Part shown: positions 1 to 8,799 of the stretch, in pieces
How positions within the stretch are numbered: position 1 is the first letter of the stretch
Layout of the letters: each line of letters starts with the position of its first letter
Assembly: GCA_002779995.1 (NCBI GenBank)
Contig: PEWX01000059.1
Span: 31,169 to 95,168, forward strand
Reading direction: 5' to 3'
From: Piscirickettsiaceae bacterium CG07_land_8_20_14_0_80_44_28
GTDB lineage: Bacteria; Pseudomonadota; Gammaproteobacteria; Thiomicrospirales; Thiomicrospiraceae
DNA: 64,000 bases
Program-made: the position numbers and the translations under genes
Notes under the pieces: generated by a model
What the model saw: only the letters and a program-made list of their open reading frames with translations
Database searches by the model: none
What the model was told of the DNA's origin: nothing

Positions 1-477
1 TCTGAAAGGCTCTATGATTTTTTTCAAGAGCACCACATCTGCACATCACTGACCCGCGATGAGGTCAATAGCTTAACCCATTTTGTTAACCAAAAATCCT
101 ACACCAAAGGCGAAACGATTGCCGACAAAGGCGATCCGGGGGATGCGATGTTTCTTATCTTAGACGGCAAGGTCAACTTTATCTCTTATGATGGTTCTGA
201 CGAGATGGTTGTCGGCACTCAAGGACCCGGCTATTTTATAGGGGAAATTTCTTTCTTTGATGGTAAAGACAGAATGCTTAAAATGGCGGCTGCAAGCAAT
301 GAACTAACGCTATTTGAAATTCGTCGCGATATGTATGACCGTTTGCGAGTAGAACACCCTTTCTTAGCATTAAACCTCGTAGAAAATGTGGTCAGCAATA
401 CCGACAAACTGGTACGCAAAATCTCAACCGACCTATCGCACCTTGAACACTACATGCGTGGCTACGGCCGTCACTAA
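1..477 (+). CDS. Cyclic nucleotide-binding domain protein, C-terminal part
   Basis: The frame is open from the first base of the window, so the gene starts to the left and only its last 158 codons are visible; the ATG at 148 in the ORF track is internal. The visible part has the CRP/cNMP-binding beta-roll pattern (K-G-E-T-I-x-x-x-G-D-P-G-D, then G-Y-F-I-G-E-I-S-F-F). No helix-turn-helix follows the roll; the protein ends soon after in a helix with several charged residues. It may bind a nucleotide and act as a sensor module of a larger protein. The exact role cannot be given because the N-terminus is missing. A hairpin lies just after the stop. Confidence 0.75.
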   Translation, partial: SERLYDFFQEHHICTSLTRDEVNSLTHFVNQKSYTKGETIADKGDPGDAMFLILDGKVNFISYDGSDEMVVGTQGPGYFIGEISFFDGKDRMLKMAAASNELTLFEIRRDMYDRLRVEHPFLALNLVENVVSNTDKLVRKISTDLSHLEHYMRGYGRH

Positions 478-492
478 CCGCCAGGCTTTTCA

Positions 493-524
493 CTGCATCT
501 TTTTATCACCGTAAAAAGATGCAG
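493..524. terminator. Strong hairpin after the cNMP-binding gene
   Basis: A 13-bp perfect inverted repeat (CTGCATCTTTTTA and its complement) surrounds a 6-base loop 15 bases after the stop codon. There is no T-run immediately after the stem on the plus strand, so this is either a non-canonical terminator or a 3'-end stabilising hairpin. Confidence 0.5.
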
Positions 525-559
525 GCTGCTCTGCCAATCCTACCCGCATTCCATAAGCT

Positions 560-612
560 GATATATAAATCTATTTAAATCATTTTATTTGATTTTAAGT
601 TTTTTCTAAGAT
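560..612 (+). promoter_or_regulatory. Putative LysR/CysB-type operator and promoter of cysG
   Basis: An AT-rich element beginning GATATATAAATC and containing TTAAATCATTTT (560-590) is followed by a -10-like TAAGAT at 607-612. The same element, with only a few differences, lies before cysJ, and in both cases the distance from the start of the element to the start of the -10 box is 47 bases. No good -35 box is visible, as expected for an activator-dependent promoter. That the activator is the CysB-like protein at 12761 is inference. Confidence 0.55.
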
Positions 613-639
613 AGCGCCAATCATTAAGAGGCAGCTATC

Positions 640-2031
640 ATGGATTACTTACCGATTTTTATTAAACTACAACAGCAAATTTGCTGGGTCATCGGCGGTG
701 GCACAATTGCCGCTCGCAAAGCCAGTTTACTGCTCGAAGCAGGTGCAACCGTCACCGTTATTGCACCAGGCACCAAAAATGAAATGGCGCGATTAATCGA
801 ACAAGGCCGGTGCCATTGGCTCGAACACGCTTTTGCCGATGCCGACTTAGAATCACTTCCCAAACCCAAATTGATTATCGCAGCCACCGATGACCGTCAG
901 ACCAATCAAGCGGTATATCAATGGGGGGAATCACAGGGCATTTTAGTGAATGTAGCCGACCAGACCGATTTATGTCGCTTTATTTTACCGGCGATTATTG
1001 ACCGTGCGCCACTCACCATTGCACTATCAACCGGCGGACGCTCCCCGGTACTGGCGCGCATTCTCAAGGCGAAACTGGAAGCAATGATTCCGGCAGGATT
1101 TGGACGACTGACCGAATTACTGGGTCAATTCAGAGACCAAGTCAAATCCAAATTAACCACGGTCGAAAAACGTAAAGATTTTTGGGAGTCAACCCTAACC
1201 CCCAGCCTCATTGAACAAAGCGCACAAGGCGATATGCAGGCTGCCGCTCAATACATTCAACAACAGCTCAGTAACGCAACCAATACCGATCAAACCGAAA
1301 CACATCGCGGTGAAGTTTATTTAATTGGCGCCGGGCCGGGTGATCCGGAATTACTCACGTTAAAGGCACATCGTTTTTTACAACAGGCAGATGTCGTGGT
1401 TTACGACAAGTTAGTTGCCCCGGAAATCATCAACCTTGCCAGGCGCGAAGCAGAAAGGCTCTTTGTGGGTAAAAGCCGTGGCAACCACACCTTGCCACAA
1501 GATCAAATCAACCACAAACTGATCGAACTCGCCCGGCAAGGATTAAAAGTTGCCCGCCTAAAAGGCGGCGATCCGTATGTGTTTGGCCGTGGTGGCGAAG
1601 AAATGGCGGCATTGCAACAACAGGGGATTCGTGCCACTGTGATTCCCGGCATTACCGCTGCCGTAGGCTGTGCAGCCTCATCCGGAATTCCGCTGACCCA
1701 CCGTGATTATGCCAAATCGGTCTCATTCATTACCGGCCATAAAAAAGCAGGCGCTTTTGAAGAAGTCGATTATGGGCGCTTAGCCGATGCAGGGGACACC
1801 ATGGTATTTTATATGGGGCTGCACAATGCCCCTAAAATTAGTGCAGGGCTTTTGGCTAAAGGGATGGCCGCTGATACCCCTGTGGCACTGATTGAAAATG
1901 GCACCTGCCCACAACAAAAGGTTTGGATCAGCGACCTGCAAAATTTCCCCAACACGATTATGGAGCAATCGGTGCAATCACCCGCTTTAATACTAATCGG
2001 CGAGGTGATCAAAGCTCGGGTTAGCGCCTAA
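640..2031 (+). CDS. cysG: Siroheme synthase CysG (dehydrogenase/ferrochelatase plus SUMT)
   Basis: A 463-residue bifunctional enzyme that converts uroporphyrinogen III to siroheme, the cofactor of sulfite reductase. The N-terminal half has the NAD-binding glycine motif V-I-G-G-G-T (about residue 18) of precorrin-2 dehydrogenase/ferrochelatase. The C-terminal half is the SAM-dependent uroporphyrinogen III methyltransferase, with LIGAGPGDPELLTLKA near residue 228 and RLKGGDPYVFGRGGEE near 306. The length matches the enterobacterial fused CysG. The ATG at 640 has an AAGAGG ribosome-binding site 8 bases upstream. It stands first in the sulfate assimilation block, separated from cysJ by a second copy of its own promoter element, so the two are probably co-regulated but separate units. 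Confidence 0.95.
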   Translation: MDYLPIFIKLQQQICWVIGGGTIAARKASLLLEAGATVTVIAPGTKNEMARLIEQGRCHWLEHAFADADLESLPKPKLIIAATDDRQTNQAVYQWGESQGILVNVADQTDLCRFILPAIIDRAPLTIALSTGGRSPVLARILKAKLEAMIPAGFGRLTELLGQFRDQVKSKLTTVEKRKDFWESTLTPSLIEQSAQGDMQAAAQYIQQQLSNATNTDQTETHRGEVYLIGAGPGDPELLTLKAHRFLQQADVVVYDKLVAPEIINLARREAERLFVGKSRGNHTLPQDQINHKLIELARQGLKVARLKGGDPYVFGRGGEEMAALQQQGIRATVIPGITAAVGCAASSGIPLTHRDYAKSVSFITGHKKAGAFEEVDYGRLADAGDTMVFYMGLHNAPKISAGLLAKGMAADTPVALIENGTCPQQKVWISDLQNFPNTIMEQSVQSPALILIGEVIKARVSA

Positions 2032-2055
2032 ATACTTCTATAAATCTTCTTTAGT

Positions 2056-2108
2056 GATATATAAATCAAATTAAATCATTTTTAATAATAAAACGTTTTT
2101 TTTATACT
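2056..2108 (+). promoter_or_regulatory. Putative LysR/CysB-type operator and promoter of cysJHIDN
   Basis: A second copy of the cysG element: GATATATAAATC followed by TTAAATCATTTT (2056-2086), then a -10-like TATACT at 2103-2108. The sequence similarity and the identical 47-base spacing in two unrelated intergenic regions support a shared activator-dependent promoter. The transcript would start near 2115. Confidence 0.55.
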
Positions 2109-2145
2109 TTGACCCTATTCAACTGATATGACAGACGAGAATGAC

Positions 2146-3906
2146 ATGGACTTGTTTAACACAACACAAATCGAAACCCTGGAATCGCTTCGACAACAGA
2201 GCACACCCCAACAGCAACTGTGGTTAAGTGGCTATTTCTACGGGCTTTCTCAAGCCAATACTGACGCTTCCAAAGCGACACCGTCACTTAACGACCAAGC
2301 GACTTTACCCGGTGTAACGATTTTGGTTGCAACCCAAACCGGTAATGCGCAACAGGTTGCAGAACAGCTAAAAACCACTTTAGAAGCTGAGTCAATTGCG
2401 GTGACCCTTAGCAATGTCTCTGATATTAAAGTGAAAGCACTGGCCAAAATTAGCCACTTAATTTTGGTTAGCAGCACCTATGGTGAAGGCGAGCCACCGG
2501 ATACCGCCGCAGCCTTCCATAAGTCCTTGTTTGCAGCAAAAGCCCCACCATTAAGAGAACTAAAATATGCCGTATTCGGACTGGGTGACAGCAGTTATGA
2601 TCAGTTTTGCCAAACCGCCATTGACTTTGATACCCGATTAGCCGAATTGGGAGCAACCCGTTTATTACCCCGCGTAGAAGCCGATGTGGAATTCCAATCA
2701 AGTGCAGATAAATGGGTGCTCGAAGTTAGAGATACCTTGCTAAAAGAAGCCGGTGCAAGTACAAGCGCAAAAGCCTCCATTGCCCATCAAAACACCCAGG
2801 CCTGGTCAGAAAAGAACCCTTATCCAGCCGAAGTGCTTGCCATTACCCCCTTAACCGATATCACCTCTAATAAAACGGTATTTCATTTAGAGCTTGATAT
2901 TGCGGATTCCGGCATTCAATATCAACCCGGGGATATTGCCGTAATTGCAACCCAAAACGATTCGGAACTGGTTGCCAGTGTGATTCGTCAAGCCGGTCTT
3001 GATGCCACTGAAACCGTCAACCTCAAGGGTGAAGAGGTCACACTTGAACAAGCCTTAACGCACAAACGCCAATTACGCTGTATCACCCCCAAACAATTGG
3101 ATGCTTATGCCGATAAACTCAATCAACCCAGTCTTGTTGCGAATACGCCTTTAGATAAAACCTCTCTAAATCAGAGCGATGTTTTGGATATATTCAACCT
3201 TGCCTCGCCCGCAGGCGTGTTGACAGCACAAGACTTAGTGGAGTGGTTACTGCCATTACGCCCTCGGCAATACTCAATCGCCTCCAGCCAAAATCTGCTC
3301 GAAGACGAACTACACCTGTGCATTGGCCAAGTGGTTTATGAATTAAATGGCCGCACCCGCTATGGCAGCTGTTCTAATGCTTTAGCAAACTTACAGGAAG
3401 GCGATCAGGTGTCATTGAGTATTAAGCCCAACCCGAATTTCAAGTTACCTGAAAAAGCCGATGCGCCGATTATGATGGTCGGCCCAGGCACAGGCATTGC
3501 ACCTTTTAGAGCCTTTATGCAAGAAAGAGAAGCCAACCAAGTTAAAGGCAAAAGCTGGTTATTTTTCGGTGAACAACATTTTAGTCGTGACTTCCTCTAT
3601 CAAGTAGAATGGCAAAAATGGGTCAAGACCGGCACGCTAGAAAAAATCAGTTTAGCCTTCTCCCGCGATCAAGCTGAAAAAATCTATGTGCAGCACCGAC
3701 TTTATCAAGCTGCCGCCGAAGTCTTTGCCTGGTTAGAAGCGGGAGCTTACTTTTATGTCTGTGGGGATCAAGCGAAAATGGCCAAAGATGTCCATGCCAC
3801 CCTATTACAAATCGTCGCTGAACAAGGGCAAATGGATGCCGAAGCGGCTGAAGACTATTTACAAAATTTGATACAACAAAAGCGCTATCAGCGCGATGTG
3901 TACTAA
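2146..3906 (+). CDS. cysJ: Assimilatory sulfite reductase flavoprotein alpha subunit CysJ
   Basis: CysJ passes electrons from NADPH through FAD and FMN to the CysI hemoprotein. An N-terminal flavodoxin domain begins with ATQTGNAQQVAE near residue 62. The FAD motif RQYSIASS is near 373, the NADPH-domain motif GPGTGIAPFRAFMQE near 446, and the usual C-terminal aromatic tail (D-V-Y) is present. I prefer the ATG at 2146: the upstream in-frame ATG at 2128 has no ribosome-binding site and would leave only about 13 bases of leader after the predicted promoter. The start is nevertheless uncertain. The gene is the first of a tight run (cysJ-H-I-D-N-permease), with 24 bases to cysH. A CCAGGCCTGG palindrome lies inside it at 2796. 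Confidence 0.93.
   Translation: MDLFNTTQIETLESLRQQSTPQQQLWLSGYFYGLSQANTDASKATPSLNDQATLPGVTILVATQTGNAQQVAEQLKTTLEAESIAVTLSNVSDIKVKALAKISHLILVSSTYGEGEPPDTAAAFHKSLFAAKAPPLRELKYAVFGLGDSSYDQFCQTAIDFDTRLAELGATRLLPRVEADVEFQSSADKWVLEVRDTLLKEAGASTSAKASIAHQNTQAWSEKNPYPAEVLAITPLTDITSNKTVFHLELDIADSGIQYQPGDIAVIATQNDSELVASVIRQAGLDATETVNLKGEEVTLEQALTHKRQLRCITPKQLDAYADKLNQPSLVANTPLDKTSLNQSDVLDIFNLASPAGVLTAQDLVEWLLPLRPRQYSIASSQNLLEDELHLCIGQVVYELNGRTRYGSCSNALANLQEGDQVSLSIKPNPNFKLPEKADAPIMMVGPGTGIAPFRAFMQEREANQVKGKSWLFFGEQHFSRDFLYQVEWQKWVKTGTLEKISLAFSRDQAEKIYVQHRLYQAAAEVFAWLEAGAYFYVCGDQAKMAKDVHATLLQIVAEQGQMDAEAAEDYLQNLIQQKRYQRDVY
2796..2805. repeat. CCAGGCCTGG palindrome, copy in cysJ
   Basis: An exact copy of the dispersed 10-base palindrome, inside cysJ near the start of the connecting domain. 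Confidence 0.8.
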
Positions 3907-3930
3907 AAAACTCATGAGAAGGAAACCCAA

Positions 3931-4704
3931 ATGACCTCCCCCCTAGCCCAAGATTTAGCGGACTTCTCAACCCGCTTATTAAGCCAAGACCTCGACCAAC
4001 GCTTACAAAGCGTGGTCGCGGCCTATGCGGGTCAGCGCATTGTGTTTTCAACCAGTTTAGGGGCGGAAGACCAGTTAGTTACCGAAGTGATTGCGCGTTT
4101 AAAGCTGCCGATTGACATTTTTACCTTAGAAACAGGGCGCTTATTTGCAGAAACCCTCAGCTTGCTTGACGAGACAGAGCAACACTATAACATTCATATT
4201 CAACGGTTTCGCCCGGATCCGCAAGCGCTAAAAGCTTATGTTGATCACTATGGACTCAATGGCTTTTATGACAGCATTGAACTTCGAAAACAATGTTGTG
4301 GTATTCGCAAGGTTGAACCGTTAAATCGTGCCTTATCGGGTGCGGATATTTGGATCACCGGCCTGCGTCAGCAGCAATCGGCCTTTCGCCAAAACCTAGA
4401 TTTTTTACAACAAGACCGTGACCGCCAATTAATTAAATTTAATCCCTTATTAGATTGGACGCAGGAGCAGCTATGGCAAACCCTGAAAGCGCGCCAAGTG
4501 CCGGTTAACCCATTACACAACAAAGGCTACCCCAGTATCGGCTGCGAACCTTGCACCCGAGCCATCAAACCCGGTGAAGATGAACGCGCGGGACGTTGGT
4601 GGTGGGAAAATCCTCAACAAAGCCAACAAGAGTGCGGCCTGCATGTCGCTCAACCTTGCTCAAATAACGAAGGAAACCAAAATGACACAAAAGCCAACCC
4701 CTAA
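3931..4704 (+). CDS. cysH: Adenylylsulfate (APS) reductase, CysH family
   Basis: A 257-residue thioredoxin- or glutathione-dependent reductase making sulfite. It has the cysteine pair CC at about 121-122 (KQCCGIRK) and the second pair in GCEPCT at about 204-207, the four ligands of the [4Fe-4S] cluster that marks APS-using rather than PAPS-using enzymes. The catalytic ECGLH motif is near the C-terminus. The lack of an APS kinase (cysC) gene in the block agrees with direct APS reduction. A GAGAAGGAAA ribosome-binding site precedes the ATG. The 3' end overlaps the start of cysI by 23 bases, which suggests translational coupling. Confidence 0.93.
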   Translation: MTSPLAQDLADFSTRLLSQDLDQRLQSVVAAYAGQRIVFSTSLGAEDQLVTEVIARLKLPIDIFTLETGRLFAETLSLLDETEQHYNIHIQRFRPDPQALKAYVDHYGLNGFYDSIELRKQCCGIRKVEPLNRALSGADIWITGLRQQQSAFRQNLDFLQQDRDRQLIKFNPLLDWTQEQLWQTLKARQVPVNPLHNKGYPSIGCEPCTRAIKPGEDERAGRWWWENPQQSQQECGLHVAQPCSNNEGNQNDTKANP

Positions 4705-6421
4705 AGTGTTGAATGAACTATCGCCCACCGATAGCGACATTGAAATTTTAAAAGACCAAAGCCATTATCTACGAGGGACACTGGAAGAGAGTCTTGCCGA
4801 CCCCCTCACTGGCGCGATTTCGGAAAACGATACCCAAATTATTAAATATCATGGCAGTTACCAACAAGACAACCGCGATATCCGCAATGAACGATTGGCA
4901 CGAAAACTGGAACCCGCTTATTCCTTTATGATTCGGGTGCGTTTACCGGGCGGCGTGATGAGCGCACAGCAATGGCGTAATTGCGATCAAATCAGCCGTA
5001 GCTATGGCAATAACACCATGAAATTGTCCTCTCGCCAAGCCTTACAATTTCACGGCATTATTAAAAGTGATTTAAAGCCGACCATTCAAGCGATGGACAG
5101 TGCATTACAAGACAGTATTGCCACTTGTGGTGACATCAACCGTAATGTCATGTGTACCCAAGACCCCAGCTTAAAAGCGATACAGCGCCAAGTTTATCCC
5201 TACGCAAAACAAATCAGTGAAGGCTTTTTACCACAAACACGCGCCTATCACGAAATTTGGCTGAATGACGACCAAGACAAAAAACTGATTGCGGGTGGGG
5301 GTCAAATCGAGGAACCCATTTACGGCAAGCACTATTTACCGCGTAAATTTAAAATTGCCATTGCCATTCCGCCCTACAACGATGCGGATGTGTTTACCAA
5401 TGATATCGGACTGATTACCATCGAAAAAGCGGGCAAACTGGCTGGATTCAATATCAGTGTCGGCGGCGGGTTAGCCATGACCTTTGGTCGCAAAGATACT
5501 TTTCCGCGTTTAGCCAATCTAGTCGGGTTCTGTGAGCCAAACCAAGTGATGGAAGTCATTGAGCAAATCATGTGCATTCAGCGAGACTTCGGTAATCGTG
5601 AAGAACGTAAATTGTCGCGTTTTAAATACACCATCGAGCAATATGGTGAAGACTGGTTTGCCGAAGAATTACAAAGTCGGCTAAGCTTTACATTACAAAA
5701 CACTAAACCCTTTGAATTCACCACCTCTGCCGACCGCTACGGCTGGCAGCAATGTGATGAAGGGTTATGGCATTGTGTTCTCCATATTGAAGGCGGGCGT
5801 ATTCAAAATACCGACACACTGGCGCAACAAGATTTATTGCTGGCCATTTCAGAGTTGGATGCGTGTGAGTTTCGGCTGACCCCGAACCAAAATTTGCAAC
5901 TGGTGGATATTCAACCCCAAGACAAACCCAAGATTGAAGCGCTCTTTGAGCAGTTTAATCAGCCGGTTTCCGCAGACAGCTTAAATGGACTACAACGCAA
6001 TGCAATCGCTTGTGTGGCATTGAACACCTGTTCACTGGCAATGGCGGAATCCGAACGGTATTTGCCAAAACTCATTGCCAAACTACAACCGATTCTCGAA
6101 GAACATGGCTTAGCAGATCGCGATATTAAAATTCGCATGACGGGCTGCCCCAATGGCTGTGGCCGATCGGTCATGGGCGAGATTGGACTGATTGGTAAGT
6201 CACTTGGCAAATACAACCTCTATTTGGGTGGCGATTTTCAAGGACAACGATTGTCAAAACTGTATCAGGAAAACTTGGATGAAGCAGGCATATTGGCGGC
6301 CTTAACCCCATTATTTGCCCGCTTTAGTCAAGAAGGGGACGCGGATGAACACTTCGGTGACTTTCTTATTCGCTCGCAAATCATCCAACCCGCTCAGGGC
6401 GGTTTGGCATTTCATTCATAG
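4682..6421 (+). CDS. cysI: Sulfite reductase hemoprotein beta subunit CysI
   Basis: CysI reduces sulfite to sulfide at a coupled siroheme and [4Fe-4S] cluster. The cysteine motifs of the cluster are visible as [12 protein letters not shown] (near 443) and [10 protein letters not shown] (near 486). The ORF track starts at 4574 inside cysH; the ATG at 4682 is better because a GAAGGAAA ribosome-binding site lies just before it and the protein then begins like other CysI proteins, giving 579 residues, close to the family length of about 570. It lies between cysH (overlap) and cysD (10-base gap) in the operon. The siroheme would come from CysG at the head of the block. Confidence 0.95.
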   Translation: MTQKPTPKVLNELSPTDSDIEILKDQSHYLRGTLEESLADPLTGAISENDTQIIKYHGSYQQDNRDIRNERLARKLEPAYSFMIRVRLPGGVMSAQQWRNCDQISRSYGNNTMKLSSRQALQFHGIIKSDLKPTIQAMDSALQDSIATCGDINRNVMCTQDPSLKAIQRQVYPYAKQISEGFLPQTRAYHEIWLNDDQDKKLIAGGGQIEEPIYGKHYLPRKFKIAIAIPPYNDADVFTNDIGLITIEKAGKLAGFNISVGGGLAMTFGRKDTFPRLANLVGFCEPNQVMEVIEQIMCIQRDFGNREERKLSRFKYTIEQYGEDWFAEELQSRLSFTLQNTKPFEFTTSADRYGWQQCDEGLWHCVLHIEGGRIQNTDTLAQQDLLLAISELDACEFRLTPNQNLQLVDIQPQDKPKIEALFEQFNQPVSADSLNGLQRNAIACVALNTCSLAMAESERYLPKLIAKLQPILEEHGLADRDIKIRMTGCPNGCGRSVMGEIGLIGKSLGKYNLYLGGDFQGQRLSKLYQENLDEAGILAALTPLFARFSQEGDADEHFGDFLIRSQIIQPAQGGLAFHS

Positions 6422-6431
6422 GAGCGATACC

Positions 6432-7340
6432 ATGTCCGTTATTAACACTACCCACTTAAAGCGCCTAGAGTATGAATCCATTGAAATTCTGCGCGAAGTG
6501 GTTGCTGAGTTCGACAATCCGGCCATGTTATATAGCATCGGTAAAGACTCCTCAGTGATGCTACATTTGGCACAAAAAGCGTTTGCGCCGGGCACACCGC
6601 CTTTTCCACTGGTGCATGTTGATACCACCTGGAAGTTTAAAGAAATGATTGAATTCCGTGATCAACGCGCCAAAGAGGTGGGCATGGATTTGATTGTGCA
6701 TACCAATCCAGAAGGCCTTGCGATGAATATCAGTCCGTTTGAACATGGCAGTGCACTACACACTGACATGATGAAAACCCAAGGGCTAAAACAAATGTTG
6801 GATCACTATCAATTTGATGCCGTTTTCGGTGGTGCGCGACGGGATGAAGAGAAAAGCCGTGCCAAAGAGCGGGTTTTTTCCTTTCGAGACAAGCATCATC
6901 GTTGGGACCCTAAAAATCAACGCCCCGAGTTGTGGAATATCTATAACGCGGAACATCACAAAGGCGAAAGCTTCCGCATTTTTCCGCTTTCCAACTGGAC
7001 AGAACTCGATATTTGGCAATACATTTATCTAGAAAACATCCCCGTGCCGTCGTTATATTTGGCACAACCCCGATTGGTCGCGGAAGTGGATGGCATGAAA
7101 GTCTTAGTCGATGATGAGCGTTTTCCGGAAACGTTACGAAAAAATGCCAAAACCGAAATGGTTCGCTTTCGAACACTGGGTTGCTACCCCTTAACCGGCG
7201 CGATTGAATCGAATGCGACCACCTTACCGGAAGTCATTCAAGAAATGCTGCTCACCAAGACCTCGGAACGTCAAGGCCGTGCCATTGATAAAGACGCTTC
7301 AGCGTCTATGGAAAAGAAAAAACAAGAAGGATACTTCTAA
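6432..7340 (+). CDS. cysD: Sulfate adenylyltransferase subunit 2 CysD
   Basis: The catalytic subunit of ATP sulfurylase, which forms APS from ATP and sulfate, driven by GTP hydrolysis in CysN. The PP-loop is seen as [13 protein letters not shown] near residue 35, and other family motifs include [16 protein letters not shown] and [12 protein letters not shown]. The start at 6432 gives 302 residues, the standard CysD length, with TAGGAG ten bases upstream; the longer ORF-track start at 6315 lies inside cysI in another frame and is rejected. One base separates its stop codon from the start of cysN. Confidence 0.96.
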   Translation: MSVINTTHLKRLEYESIEILREVVAEFDNPAMLYSIGKDSSVMLHLAQKAFAPGTPPFPLVHVDTTWKFKEMIEFRDQRAKEVGMDLIVHTNPEGLAMNISPFEHGSALHTDMMKTQGLKQMLDHYQFDAVFGGARRDEEKSRAKERVFSFRDKHHRWDPKNQRPELWNIYNAEHHKGESFRIFPLSNWTELDIWQYIYLENIPVPSLYLAQPRLVAEVDGMKVLVDDERFPETLRKNAKTEMVRFRTLGCYPLTGAIESNATTLPEVIQEMLLTKTSERQGRAIDKDASASMEKKKQEGYF

Positions 7341-7341
7341 A

Positions 7342-8784
7342 ATGGATGCAAACAACGCTCTCATTGAACAAGATATTGAAGCTTATCTGAAGCAGCACGA
7401 AAACAAAGAATTATTAAGATTCATTACCTGTGGCAGTGTCGATGATGGTAAAAGCACGCTCATTGGTCGCTTATTGTTTGATACCAAAATGATTTTTGAA
7501 GATCAACTCAACAGCGTCACTCAAGACAGCAAAGTGCATGGAACCCAAGGCGCTGAAATTGACTTAGCGTTACTTGTAGATGGCTTGCAAGCTGAACGTG
7601 AGCAAGGCATTACCATTGATGTGGCCTACCGTTTTTTTGCCACCGATAAACGCAAATTCATTGTTGCAGACACCCCGGGACACCAACAATACACCCGCAA
7701 TATGGCCACGGGGGCTTCCACCGCCAATGCCGCCGTTATTTTAGTCGATGCGCGTCACGGCGTATTAGAACAAACGCGTCGCCACAGCTTTGTCACCCAT
7801 TTATTAGGGATTCGTCACCTGATTATTGCGGTGAATAAAATGGATTTAGTGGACTATGATGCGCAACGCTTTGACGAAATTCAACAGCAATATTGGCAAT
7901 TTGCCGAGCCGTTAGGGATTGAACAGGCACAATTTATTCCCATCAGCGCCTTAACGGGCGACAATATCGCCACGGAAAGTAGCAAGATGCCTTGGTACTC
8001 CGGCTCCACGTTACTGGATGCGTTGGAACAACTGCCACTGGATGAGCTGGATGATGCCGAAGACTTTCGCTTTGCGGTGCAATGGGTCAATCGACCCAAT
8101 GCCCAGTTTCGGGGTTTCAGCGGCACCATCAGTGCAGGGCGAATCAGCGTAGGAGATGCCATTACTGTTTATCCTTCAGGGCAAACCACACACATAGCCG
8201 ACATTATTGAACCCAGTATCCCGCCCAAATCCACCTCTATCGACACAGCAACCGTGCCCATGGCCGTGACCCTTGTCACCACCGATGAAGTTGATATCAG
8301 CCGAGGTGACTGGATGGTTAAATCGGCAGACACGACGCCGAGTGTCAGTCATGATGTCGAAGTTGATTTGGTTTGGTTGCATGACACCCCTGCTCAGATT
8401 GGGCAGCGCTATTTACTGAAAAACGCCACCCGTAAAACCCATGGCCGACTACAATCGATTGAGGCACTTATCGATGTCAATACGCTAGCAAAAAGTTCAG
8501 CTGATCAATTACAAGTGAATGAAATTGCCCAAGCACACATTCATTTTGACCAGGCCTGGCCATTTGATGCCTATGCGGATAATCGAACCACCGGGAGCTT
8601 TATTCTCATTGATCCGATTTCTCAAGCAACCGTTGGCGCCGCCATGGTAACACAAGTCTTAAGCGACACGCCGACGGTCACGCCTCACCGCCAATATACG
8701 CCGTTTGAACAAGATTTAAATGCCCTCATCCGTCAGCACTTCCCAGAATGGGAAACTCGTGCCATTGACGACTTACTTAAGTAA
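7342..8784 (+). CDS. cysN: Sulfate adenylyltransferase subunit 1 CysN (GTPase)
   Basis: The regulatory GTPase subunit of ATP sulfurylase, of the elongation-factor family. It has the P-loop GSVDDGKSTLIGRLL (near 27), DTPGHQQYTRNMATGAS, and NKMD. The start at 7342 gives 480 residues. An AAGAAGGA ribosome-binding site overlaps the end of cysD. There is no fused APS kinase domain, which again fits the APS-reductase route. A CCAGGCCTGG palindrome at 8550 falls in the conserved C-terminal beta-barrel region (F-D-Q-A-W-P-F-D). Confidence 0.95.
   Translation: MDANNALIEQDIEAYLKQHENKELLRFITCGSVDDGKSTLIGRLLFDTKMIFEDQLNSVTQDSKVHGTQGAEIDLALLVDGLQAEREQGITIDVAYRFFATDKRKFIVADTPGHQQYTRNMATGASTANAAVILVDARHGVLEQTRRHSFVTHLLGIRHLIIAVNKMDLVDYDAQRFDEIQQQYWQFAEPLGIEQAQFIPISALTGDNIATESSKMPWYSGSTLLDALEQLPLDELDDAEDFRFAVQWVNRPNAQFRGFSGTISAGRISVGDAITVYPSGQTTHIADIIEPSIPPKSTSIDTATVPMAVTLVTTDEVDISRGDWMVKSADTTPSVSHDVEVDLVWLHDTPAQIGQRYLLKNATRKTHGRLQSIEALIDVNTLAKSSADQLQVNEIAQAHIHFDQAWPFDAYADNRTTGSFILIDPISQATVGAAMVTQVLSDTPTVTPHRQYTPFEQDLNALIRQHFPEWETRAIDDLLK
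8550..8559. repeat. CCAGGCCTGG palindrome, copy in cysN
   Basis: Exact 10-base copy, in the conserved C-terminal part of cysN. Confidence 0.8.
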
Positions 8785-8799
8785 CGGGGTCGCTCAATA

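Noticed and set aside
3647-4051. 134-residue minus-strand ORF over the cysJ/cysH junction
   Set aside because: It is antisense to two clearly coding genes, and its composition (many R, L, H, P) is typical of a shadow frame.
3931-4704. Absence of cysC as a sign of a broken pathway
   Set aside because: The CysH protein has the iron-sulfur cysteines of APS reductases, so APS kinase is not needed.
4574-7342. Longer ORF-track starts for cysI (4574), cysD (6315) and cysN (7204)
   Set aside because: They lie inside the preceding genes in another frame, lack good ribosome-binding sites and give proteins longer than the family; the later ATGs have clear sites.
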